A program made the position numbers and the translations under genes. DNA of 10,980 nucleotides from Roseovarius sp. Lineage in GTDB: Bacteria > Pseudomonadota > Alphaproteobacteria > Rhodobacterales > Rhodobacteraceae. The notes beneath the pieces were generated by a model, which was not told the DNA's origin, did not search any database, and saw only the letters and a program-made list of their open reading frames with translations. Location of the stretch: contig JALQUE010000128.1 of assembly GCA_023260815.1 (NCBI GenBank), forward strand, positions 1 to 10,980, in the 5' to 3' direction. This document shows, one piece after another, positions 1-5,642 of this stretch. Position 1 is the stretch's first letter. Every line of letters starts with the position of its first letter.

Positions 1-38
1 TTCTCATTCGCAATACGGTCAATCCTTGCTTCGGACAT
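1..38 (-). CDS. 5' end of an unidentified gene, cut by the left window edge
   Basis: An ATG at 38-36 opens a frame reading MSEARIDRIANE before the window ends, so only 12 complete codons are visible. It starts 3 bp after the stop of the preceding minus-strand gene (TAA, TAG, then ATG), with a weak GGAATAAG Shine-Dalgarno-like stretch inside the end of that gene. That spacing is typical of translationally coupled operon partners. It lies within the AT-rich segment that has replaced the 3' end of the LOG gene, so it is probably part of the same foreign DNA. Too little is visible to name a family. The start call rests on spacing alone and could be wrong. Confidence 0.5.
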   Translation of the reverse strand, partial: MSEARIDRIANE

Positions 39-194
39 CTATTACTTATTCCAAAAATCTAAATCCTTGTATTTATTTATCACCTCTTCACTTAACACCT
101 CTGAATAATGCTTTGATTTTTTCTCTACTTTCTGTCTAACTTCATGCATCGTTGGAAGACCATAAACTTCATTATCTTTCTCTCTATCCTTCTG
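1..194. other. AT-rich segment of foreign composition abutting the chromosome
   Basis: Positions 1-180 contain 60 G or C bases of 180, about one third, whereas everything to the right of about position 200 is strongly GC-rich. The change is sharp and falls inside a reading frame, just after the Val codon at 197-195 of the LOG gene. The minus-strand translation of this segment is rich in Lys, Glu and Asn and uses AT-rich codons (AAA, AAT, TTA, ATA), unlike every other gene here. No terminal inverted repeat, integrase or tRNA end is visible, so the type of element cannot be stated. An assembly chimera would look the same. Confidence 0.7.
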
Positions 195-659
195 CACGAT
201 ATTCAGCCCGATGGACGCGCCCCCGGCCTCGTCGGCGCCGCGGTTGCCGGCCTCCATCACGCCGGGGCCGCCGCCTGTGGCCACGACGAATTCACGCCCA
301 TAGGTCGCCATGGATTTCGCCGTGATCAGCCGCGCGAATTCGCGGGCCTCGTCGTAGAAGCGCGAGAGGTCGGCCAGGGTCTGGGTGCGGGCGGTGTCGC
401 GCTGCGCGGGTTCGGGGATGCGCGCGCCGCCGAACAGGACCACGGTGCTTTCGATGCCGCGCTCGTTCAGGATCAACTCGGGTTTGAGCAGTTCAAGCTG
501 AAGCCGGACAGGCCGCAATTCATCGCGCAGCATGAAGTCGGGATCGGCAAAGGCCAGCCGGTAGGCGGGCGCGCGGGTCTGGGGCGTGTCGGGCACCTGT
601 TCGGCGCTGCTGCGGTCGGTATGCGCGTCGCGGAACTGGCTGTGGCGATCGTCTGTCAT
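42..659 (-). CDS. Truncated LOG-family (TIGR00730-like) protein fused to a foreign 50-residue tail
   Basis: LOG-family proteins are Rossmann-fold nucleoside 5'-monophosphate phosphoribohydrolases. In plants and some bacteria they release free cytokinins; in many bacteria they act in nucleotide turnover. Residues 1-155 look native: the VLFGGARIPEP strand and loop (74-84) and the first signature half, GGGPGVMEAGNRGA (129-142), are present. After GLNIV (151-155) the expected C-terminal half is missing, including the second catalytic signature PGGxGTxxE. In its place is a Lys/Glu-rich 50-residue tail encoded in AT-rich DNA. The product is 205 aa against roughly 280 in related proteins, and without the second motif it is probably inactive. 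The ATG at 659 is chosen over the longer frame from 812 because GAAGG lies just upstream, the first 51 residues of the longer frame look non-coding, and family members start near here. Functionally it may be a pseudogene. I see the truncation directly; loss of activity is inferred. Confidence 0.85.
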   Translation of the reverse strand: MTDDRHSQFRDAHTDRSSAEQVPDTPQTRAPAYRLAFADPDFMLRDELRPVRLQLELLKPELILNERGIESTVVLFGGARIPEPAQRDTARTQTLADLSRFYDEAREFARLITAKSMATYGREFVVATGGGPGVMEAGNRGADEAGGASIGLNIVQKDREKDNEVYGLPTMHEVRQKVEKKSKHYSEVLSEEVINKYKDLDFWNK

Positions 660-773
660 TGCGGACCTTCGGGTTGAGCGGAGCGTTCCCTGAAAGGGGT
701 AACGGGTTCGCCGCCACTTGACCAGCCGCTGCGCCAGACACGCGCTGTCGAGATGAGAGGCGCCGACGCCGGA

Positions 774-802
774 TTGATCCCGACACGGGTTGCGCCTATA
801 GC
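774..802 (+). promoter_or_regulatory. Candidate sigma-70-type promoter of dapD
   Basis: TTGATC (774-779) and TATAGC (797-802) each match four of six consensus bases and are separated by 17 bp. They lie about 50 bp upstream of the dapD start in the 195-bp gap between dapD and the divergent LOG gene. The match is by eye only. No operator or riboswitch-like structure was recognised in this gap. Confidence 0.4.
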
Positions 803-854
803 CCTTGGTCAAGCACCTGTATCACATGACGCCAGAAGCCAAGGGAGGCACCCG

Positions 855-1682
855 ATGTCGAACGCTCAACTGGAACAAGCCATTGAAGCCGCGTGGGAGA
901 CCCGCGACCAGATCACCCCAAGCACCGGCGGCGAGACGCGCGACGCCATCGAGGCGACGCTGAATGCGCTTGATTCGGGCAAATTGCGCGTGGCCGAACG
1001 GCAGGACAACGGCGACTGGCATGTGAACCAGTGGGCCAAGAAGGCGGTTCTGCTGGGCTTTCGCATCAAGGACATGGAGATGCAGGACGGCGGCCCGCAA
1101 GGCGGCGGCTGGTGGGACAAGGTCGACAGCAAATTCAAGGGCTGGGGCGCCACCGACTGGAAAGCGGCGGGCTTTCGTGCCGTGCCGAACTGTGTCGTGC
1201 GCAAATCGGCCTATATCGCGTCCGGCGTGGTGCTGATGCCCAGTTTCGTGAACCTGGGCGCGTATGTGGACGAGGGGACCATGGTCGATACCTGGGCCAC
1301 CGTGGGCAGTTGCGCGCAGATCGGCAAGAACGTGCACCTGTCGGGTGGCGTCGGCATCGGCGGCGTTCTGGAGCCGATGCAGGCCGGCCCTACGATCATC
1401 GAGGACAACTGCTTTATCGGCGCGCGCTCGGAGGTGGTCGAGGGCTGCATCGTGCGCGAAGGGTCGGTTCTGGGGATGGGTGTCTATATCGGCCAGTCCA
1501 CCAAGATCGTCGACCGCGAGACCGGCGAGGTCTTCATGGGTGAGGTGCCGCCCTATTCGGTGGTGGTGTCCGGGTCGATGCCGACAAAGAACAACCTGAA
1601 CCTCTATTGCGCGGTGATCGTCAAGCGTGTGGATGAGCGGACCCGCTCGAAGACCGGCATCAACGAGCTGCTGCGCGACTGA
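855..1682 (+). CDS. dapD: 2,3,4,5-tetrahydropyridine-2,6-dicarboxylate N-succinyltransferase
   Basis: DapD transfers succinyl from succinyl-CoA to tetrahydrodipicolinate, the first step of the succinylase branch to meso-diaminopimelate and lysine, in the cytoplasm. The 275-aa product has the usual family length. It has an N-terminal helical domain (about 1-100, including a TRDAIEATLNALDSGKLRVAE-type stretch and WHVNQWAKKAVLL) and then a left-handed beta-helix of hexapeptide repeats (about 105-235; VVLMPSFVNLGAYVDEGTMV, GVGIGGVLEPMQA). The C-terminal part contains PYSVVVSGSMPTKN. The protein is expected to be a trimer. The ATG at 855 is preceded by AAGGGAGG (841-848) at 6-nt spacing, which rules out the longer in-frame start at 753. 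The gene converges with the rhodanese gene over a hairpin. Its pathway partner dapE lies about 4 kb downstream in a separate transcription unit. Confidence 0.97.
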   Translation: MSNAQLEQAIEAAWETRDQITPSTGGETRDAIEATLNALDSGKLRVAERQDNGDWHVNQWAKKAVLLGFRIKDMEMQDGGPQGGGWWDKVDSKFKGWGATDWKAAGFRAVPNCVVRKSAYIASGVVLMPSFVNLGAYVDEGTMVDTWATVGSCAQIGKNVHLSGGVGIGGVLEPMQAGPTIIEDNCFIGARSEVVEGCIVREGSVLGMGVYIGQSTKIVDRETGEVFMGEVPPYSVVVSGSMPTKNNLNLYCAVIVKRVDERTRSKTGINELLRD

Positions 1683-1701
1683 CGCGCGGCACTGGGCAAT
1701 G

Positions 1702-1729
1702 GGGCAAGGCGGTTCAGTCCGCCTTGCCC
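1702..1729. terminator. Hairpin between convergent dapD and the rhodanese gene, likely bidirectional terminator
   Basis: GGGCAAGGCGG (1702-1712) pairs perfectly with CCGCCTTGCCC (1719-1729) around a 6-nt loop. The 11-bp stem sits between the dapD stop (1682) and the rhodanese stop (1736), where both transcription units end. There is no clear T tract on either strand, so it is not a textbook intrinsic terminator. It may act with other factors or protect the mRNA 3' ends. Confidence 0.6.
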
Positions 1730-1735
1730 AAGCAT

Positions 1736-2134
1736 TTAGCCCGCGGATTTCGAGGGCTTTGCACCGACCGGGCCGCCGGCTTTTTTCCAGCCTCCGAATC
1801 CGTCTTGGATGTGGCTGACATTCGGGAGGCCCATCTCTTGGGCGGCGCGCGCCGACAGGGCCGAACGCCAGCCCGAGGCGCAGTAGAACACAAACCTGTC
1901 ACCGGTCTGGAACTGCGGTTTGGCATAGGGGCTTTCCGGGTCGATCCAGAATTCCAGCATCCCGCGCGGACAGTGGAAGGCACCGGGGATCATCCCGTCC
2001 CTTTCCAACTCGCGGGGGTCGCGCAGATCGACGAAGGTGACGCCCTCTTGCCCATGCAGCGCAAGCATGTCCTGTGCGGGCGCGTGATCGACCAGTGCAT
2101 TGGCCTCGGCGACCATGTCGCTTGCTCGTTTCAT
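1736..2134 (-). CDS. Rhodanese-like domain protein (sulfurtransferase)
   Basis: This is a 132-aa single-domain rhodanese, the usual size for the stand-alone form. The domain covers about residues 15-120: VTFVDLRDPREL (32-43) is the CH2A-like strand-loop, and the active-site loop CASGWRS (85-91) supplies the persulfide-forming Cys85 and Arg90. The C-terminal VSHIQDGFGGWKKAGGP is the typical closing motif. No signal peptide or membrane segment is seen, so it should be cytoplasmic. The sulfur donor and acceptor are unknown. The ATG at 2134 has a good AAGGAG site upstream. It is monocistronic and convergent with dapD, separated by the hairpin at 1702-1729. Confidence 0.93.
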   Translation of the reverse strand: MKRASDMVAEANALVDHAPAQDMLALHGQEGVTFVDLRDPRELERDGMIPGAFHCPRGMLEFWIDPESPYAKPQFQTGDRFVFYCASGWRSALSARAAQEMGLPNVSHIQDGFGGWKKAGGPVGAKPSKSAG

Positions 2135-2297
2135 CGTTGTCTCCTTGGTGGTGTGGTCGTTCTGCAGGGGAGATTAGGGTGTTTCGAAGGGGGCTGAAAC
2201 GCCGAAATTTGCCGGTGTCCAGACGGCGATCCCGTGCGACAGGCTTGACTTCGAACCGGGGCTGACGCAGGTCAGGCCAGACAGAAGGAACCCGCGC

Positions 2298-2633
2298 ATG
2301 AGTGGCACCAAGACCAACCCCCCCAAGCGCCAGCAGGTCTATACCCTGCTGGTCGAGATCGGTCGCAAGACCGGCGATGGGCTGCCGGCCAAGGCCACGG
2401 GTGCTGCCCTCATGGTCTATGCGTCAGGCGTCGATGAGGGGGAGGCCGTGCGCGAAACCGTCGCGGTTCTCAAGCAGGCGGATACCGCGCCGCTGGATGT
2501 GTCGGGCTATGGCACTCTGGACGAGCGGCTGGCCGAGGGGCACGAGATCGGCGAGGACGAACGCGCCCTGATGGACCGCGCGCTGAAGGAAAACGCGGTT
2601 ATCGTGGCGCAGGTCACGCCGTTCTACGACTGA
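2298..2633 (+). CDS. Hypothetical protein, 111 aa, unrecognised
   Basis: I do not recognise a characterised family. The protein is small, acidic and soluble, with no signal peptide, Cys residues or membrane segment. A short basic start (SGTKTNPPKRQQ) leads into an apparently helical segment VYTLLVEIGRKTGD. It then has a GAALMVYASGVDEGEAVRET stretch and a Glu/Asp-rich helical region (DERLAEGHEIGEDERALMDR), and ends in VIVAQVTPFYD. The codon pattern matches its neighbours, and AGAAGGAA (2283-2290) sits 7 nt before the ATG, so it is very probably a real gene. It is divergent from the rhodanese gene across 163 bp and ends 24 bp before the convergent Hint-like gene. I assign no function. Confidence 0.85.
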   Translation: MSGTKTNPPKRQQVYTLLVEIGRKTGDGLPAKATGAALMVYASGVDEGEAVRETVAVLKQADTAPLDVSGYGTLDERLAEGHEIGEDERALMDRALKENAVIVAQVTPFYD

Positions 2634-2657
2634 TTTCAGTTTGTGGTCAGGGTGTGG

Positions 2658-3749
2658 TCAGGCGGCGCGCTGCATGGCCAGCGTGATCGCCTCGAACGGT
2701 TTGAGCACAGGCCAGACGGGCCTGGCATGTTCCGGAAGACGCGAGCGGTCGGCTTCGGCCAGAACCGATTGCACCAGTTGGTCCGGCTTGCGCCGCAAGC
2801 GCCCGATATAGAGGCTTTCCAGCGCACAGTTGCCCGCCGCGAGAATCGCCTCGTGACCGGGCAGAAGCAGATGACGATAGGTCACGAGTTCGGGGCCTTG
2901 CGCGAAGAGGGCCGATCGCCCGTTCACCAGGTGCCGGGCCGGGACCAGCACCGCCTCGCGGCCGAACATGTATTCCACTTCGCTGCCGCTGATGACCAGC
3001 CGTTGCTGGGGCGCGACCACGATATCTTCGCGCAGGCCGAAATAGGGTGCGCGCAGGCGCACCGGGCGAAAGCTGCCGCGGGCGGGGACGGTGCGGCAGA
3101 CCATGCGCAGGACCGGCACGGAAACGCCCGTGTCGGTCAATACGAGATCACCGCGCCTGAGTTGTCCGGCGGCCACGTCGCCACGGGTGGTGGCAATCGG
3201 CACACGGCTGGTCAGGGCGGGCATCGGCCCCACGGGTTCCACCTTGGTGGAGACGGCGCAGAAATCCACGTCGGGATCTATCTCGCGGCTGTGCCTGTGA
3301 TGACACAGCGTGTCGATATCGGCCATCAGCATGGGGTGGGGCGGTGGCAGGTCGACGGAATGGATGAGATCGCTTTCAGGGCGTTCCAGCGTCAGGCGAC
3401 CCCACCGCGCGGGGGCGTCCCAGCTATAGGTCAGGCGCACGATGTCGGTGCGGCCTTCGGCTTGATGCGGCAGGGTGGCATGACGGATGTCGTCGCCTTG
3501 GGTGACCACGAGGTTGATCCCGCCCTTGGGCAAAGCGCGCAGTGAAAAACTTCCGGGCCAGGGGTGCAGGCGCTGAAAGGCCAGAAGCGTCTGCGGCCTG
3601 CCTTCGGGCGACAGGCGGGTTTCCAGCAGCAGCGTGCCACGCGGGATCAGCTGATCGGGTGGATAGGGCCGGGGGGTATGGCCTGGATTATCAAGGCCAT
3701 CCGGCGCGAAGCGCCCGTTATGCTGATCTATGATCGCGATCCATGCCAT
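2658..3749 (-). CDS. Hint-domain-like protein with substituted catalytic residues
   Basis: Residues about 1-170 form a conserved-looking, probably beta-rich region (TLLAFQRLHPWPGSFSLRAL; VRLTYSWDAPARWGRLTLER) that I cannot assign. Residues about 176-335 align without gaps, at the two places compared, to the Hint_2 (hedgehog/intein-like) domain of the gene just upstream. Hint domains normally start with a nucleophilic Cys that carries out self-splicing or cleavage. Here PCFTAGTRISTPSG of the neighbour is PALTSRVPIATTRG (177-190), so Cys becomes Ala178. The neighbour's VSPLHR becomes VAPQQR (245-250), so His becomes Gln249. RRGDLVL, FGREAVLVPARHLVNG and the closing LKPFEAITLAMQRAA are kept. Autocatalysis is therefore unlikely, and a binding or structural role is more plausible. 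No signal peptide is seen. It starts 3 bp after the upstream stop, so the two genes form one operon. Confidence 0.85.
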   Translation of the reverse strand: MAWIAIIDQHNGRFAPDGLDNPGHTPRPYPPDQLIPRGTLLLETRLSPEGRPQTLLAFQRLHPWPGSFSLRALPKGGINLVVTQGDDIRHATLPHQAEGRTDIVRLTYSWDAPARWGRLTLERPESDLIHSVDLPPPHPMLMADIDTLCHHRHSREIDPDVDFCAVSTKVEPVGPMPALTSRVPIATTRGDVAAGQLRRGDLVLTDTGVSVPVLRMVCRTVPARGSFRPVRLRAPYFGLREDIVVAPQQRLVISGSEVEYMFGREAVLVPARHLVNGRSALFAQGPELVTYRHLLLPGHEAILAAGNCALESLYIGRLRRKPDQLVQSVLAEADRSRLPEHARPVWPVLKPFEAITLAMQRAA

Positions 3750-3752
3750 CGG

Positions 3753-5354
3753 TCAGGCCGCCTGCCTTCCGACCAGCAGCTGCGCTTCGAAGGGACGCAG
3801 CACGCGGCGTGCGGCGGGGCTGTATCCGGCGCCTGTCATCGGGTCGATCTCGGGGAAGATGGTGCAGATCTCGTGCAGGACATCGGCCTCGAACAGATTG
3901 GTGACCTGCGGTCCGGGCAGGAAGCTTTCGGTTTCCAGGCCTTCGGAATAGATCACCTGATGTCGGTCGAACATGAGGTGAAGATAATCGACAAAGCCGC
4001 CTTCCATGCGGCGGACGCTGTGGCCGTTCACCAGATCGCGTGCGGCGACAAGCACCTCGCCTTCGCCGAACAGAAGCTCGGCCAGACTGTCGCGGATCAG
4101 CACCCGGTGCAGGGGAGAGACCGTCAGCTCATGATGTGGACCGAAGGTGCCGGCGGCGATGCGGATCGGGGCAAAAAGGCCTTCGGCCACCACCCGGCGC
4201 CGACCGATCCAGCGCAACGGTTGGGGGCCGTCATCCTTGGTGGTGACCAGATCGCCGGGGGTCAGGCCCTCGACCGCGACCATGCCTGACGGTGTCGATA
4301 TACGTGTGCCGGCGGTGAAGCAGGGAACGGACTCGACATTGACGAAGCCGATGTCGCTTTGGCCTGTGCTGGTGGTGGCCTCGTAAGTGAAGTTGAATTC
4401 CTCGACATCGCCATCGCCGGTCAGAGTGACCGTGCCGTCGGCATTCAGCGTCACTTGCTGGCCCGTGGACAGCGTCACCACATCGCCCGCGCTGACGGTC
4501 TGACCGTTGATCTGCGTGATCGTCAGGGTGCCGCCGGTCGAGTTGATGTCGTTGGCCAGAAGGTTGATCGTCTTGCTGCCATCGGGAAACAGATTGGTGG
4601 TGTCATCGACCGCGATCAGCGAGGTCTGGAGACTGTCGCTGGCGATCAGAAGATTGGAATCGTATGAGCTGTCCACCACATCCGCGATCCCGATCCGGAT
4701 CGTGTTCACCTGACCGGGGTTGACCGGAAAGGTCATCGTCATGGTGACGGTGAAGCCGTCCATCTCGGTGTTGAACTGGTCGTTGGTGTTGTCGTTGTAG
4801 AGGTTGGCGTTGGAGGTGGAATTGAGATTGTTGGGGTCGGTATCGCCATCGCCGATCGACAGCTCGACTTGTTGGCCGTTGACCCAGACACCGACAAAAT
4901 CCTGATAGATGCCGGTCTGAAATTCGGGGAATTCTTCGGAGGCGAAGACGAATTTCATCGTCATCACGGTGCCGGTGGGGATGAAATCCACGTCCAGATA
5001 GGCCGCGTCGAACGTGCTGGCCCCGGCGGCCGCGTTGAACAGCGGATCGTTGTCCGGCCCCGTGGTGTTTGTCGATGTGTTGGTACTCTGGTTGGAGTTG
5101 TTTTGCAGCCACCATGCCCATGCCGGGGGCGTGTCATTCGTGAAGGAGGTTGCGTTGCCCGTTGACAGGATCACCCCGGTATCCGACGGCGTGACGCCGG
5201 GGGTAATGGTGTCGCCGTCGGTGTAGATGCCCGAGGACAGGGCCGCACCGGTGTACGAGGCGTTCACCACGGTGACGCCATCGCCGAAAATTGTCTGCGC
5301 CATGGCGACGGCAGTCGCCGTCGTGTCGATCGGAAGTTCAGCCGGTGTCACCAC
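3753..5354 (-). CDS. Choice-of-anchor L domain protein with C-terminal Hint domain
   Basis: The protein has 533 aa. Residues about 18-245 match the choice-of-anchor L type of extracellular beta domain: FGDGVTVVNASYTG, GVTPSDTGVILSTGNAT, FVFASEEFPEF, GVWVNGQ, NTEMDGFTVTMT, and VNTIRIGIADVVDSSYDSN. Next comes a cadherin/VCBS-like beta segment (about 248-340, LLANDINSTGGTLTI). A Hint_2 domain from about 344 carries the candidate nucleophile Cys345 in PCFTAGT, plus HH407-408 and VSPLHR with His416. Such domains can cleave or splice themselves, but activity here is inferred. The composition (Asn, Thr, Asp-rich; few Lys) fits a secreted or surface protein. No N-terminal signal peptide is seen, so export would need a non-Sec route. 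The start is a GTG at 5354 (a second GTG follows at once), chosen because VTPAELPIDTTATA fits the family N-terminus; GGGGGC lies upstream. It is the first gene of a two-gene operon. Confidence 0.9.
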   Translation of the reverse strand: MVTPAELPIDTTATAVAMAQTIFGDGVTVVNASYTGAALSSGIYTDGDTITPGVTPSDTGVILSTGNATSFTNDTPPAWAWWLQNNSNQSTNTSTNTTGPDNDPLFNAAAGASTFDAAYLDVDFIPTGTVMTMKFVFASEEFPEFQTGIYQDFVGVWVNGQQVELSIGDGDTDPNNLNSTSNANLYNDNTNDQFNTEMDGFTVTMTMTFPVNPGQVNTIRIGIADVVDSSYDSNLLIASDSLQTSLIAVDDTTNLFPDGSKTINLLANDINSTGGTLTITQINGQTVSAGDVVTLSTGQQVTLNADGTVTLTGDGDVEEFNFTYEATTSTGQSDIGFVNVESVPCFTAGTRISTPSGMVAVEGLTPGDLVTTKDDGPQPLRWIGRRRVVAEGLFAPIRIAAGTFGPHHELTVSPLHRVLIRDSLAELLFGEGEVLVAARDLVNGHSVRRMEGGFVDYLHLMFDRHQVIYSEGLETESFLPGPQVTNLFEADVLHEICTIFPEIDPMTGAGYSPAARRVLRPFEAQLLVGRQAA

Positions 5355-5363
5355 TTTACATGC

Positions 5364-5468
5364 CCCCGAACTTGTTCGGGGCAGCGCAAAACGCAGCCAG
5401 ACGGCAAAACGCCGTCGTCATTTCCTGGACAAAATGCTGTCCGCTCGATTGCGGGCCTTTTGCGGCCC
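5364..5468 (-). promoter_or_regulatory. Leader of the Hint operon with four successive hairpins
   Basis: Four perfect inverted repeats follow one another: CCCCGAAC/GTTCGGGG (5364-5381, 2-nt loop), GACGGC/GCCGTC (5400-5416), GGACA/TGTCC (5427-5442) and GGGCC/GGCCC (5453-5468). They cover the region just upstream of the GTG start of the choice-of-anchor L gene. On the minus-strand mRNA, the arm nearest the start contains the GGGG run that would serve as ribosome binding site, so folding could hide it. The repeats are seen; any regulatory effect is inferred. The first one could instead be a protein-binding palindrome. Confidence 0.4.
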
Positions 5469-5474
5469 TGCTGA

Positions 5475-5480
5475 ATTTTA
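5475..5480 (-). promoter_or_regulatory. Candidate -10 element of the Hint operon
   Basis: On the minus strand this reads TAAAAT, five of six matches to the -10 consensus, in a locally AT-rich stretch. It would place the transcript start near 5468, giving a leader of about 110 nt that contains the four hairpins. The -35 region is poor (GTGGCA at 19-bp spacing), so the call is tentative. Confidence 0.3.
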
Positions 5481-5530
5481 CCCTGCCTCGGGTTATTGTT
5501 GCCACATTGCTAACAGAATTCAGATGAAAA

Positions 5531-5546
5531 GGTAACATAAATTACC
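5531..5546 (+). promoter_or_regulatory. Operator-like inverted repeat upstream of dapE
   Basis: GGTAA and TTACC flank a six-base CATAAA spacer. The site overlaps TAACAT (5533-5538), a possible -10 for dapE, about 100 bp before its start. It also lies upstream of the divergent Hint operon, so a bound protein could affect either unit. The arms are short, and this is a suggestion only. Confidence 0.25.
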
Positions 5547-5642
5547 AGAGGTGTGGCCTGCGGCGTGAGGGGTGTGCCCTATTTGCGCTTCGCGCCGAAC
5601 CGCGCTAGCGATGCGGGGAAACTTTCAGAGATGTGAGGGACC

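Noticed and set aside
191..204. Integrase attachment core at the LOG junction
   Set aside because: Only a tiny TATC/GATA symmetry is present, and without the other junction no direct repeat can be shown.
144..677. 177-codon plus-strand frame opposite the LOG gene, starting with a hydrophobic stretch
   Set aside because: The hydrophobic start comes from reading the AT-rich segment antisense. The rest is a shadow of the LOG frame, and there is no ribosome binding site of note.
660..812. N-terminal extension of the LOG gene to the start at 812
   Set aside because: The 51 extra residues are Arg-rich and unlike the family. The ATG at 659 has a GAAGG site and gives the expected N-terminus.
753..854. 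N-terminal extension of dapD to the start at 753
   Set aside because: The strong AAGGGAGG site and the usual 275-aa length support 855.
2643..3545. 300-codon plus-strand frame opposite the Hint-like gene
   Set aside because: Low-complexity His, Gly and Ala-rich translation with no motif, and fully antisense to a gene with convincing homology to its neighbour.
5364..5381. SOS (LexA) box at CCCCGAACTTGTTCGGGG
   Set aside because: The GAAC/GTTC half-sites are only 2 bp apart. The alphaproteobacterial LexA box is a direct GTTC repeat with 7-bp spacing, and the Gram-positive type has 4-bp spacing.
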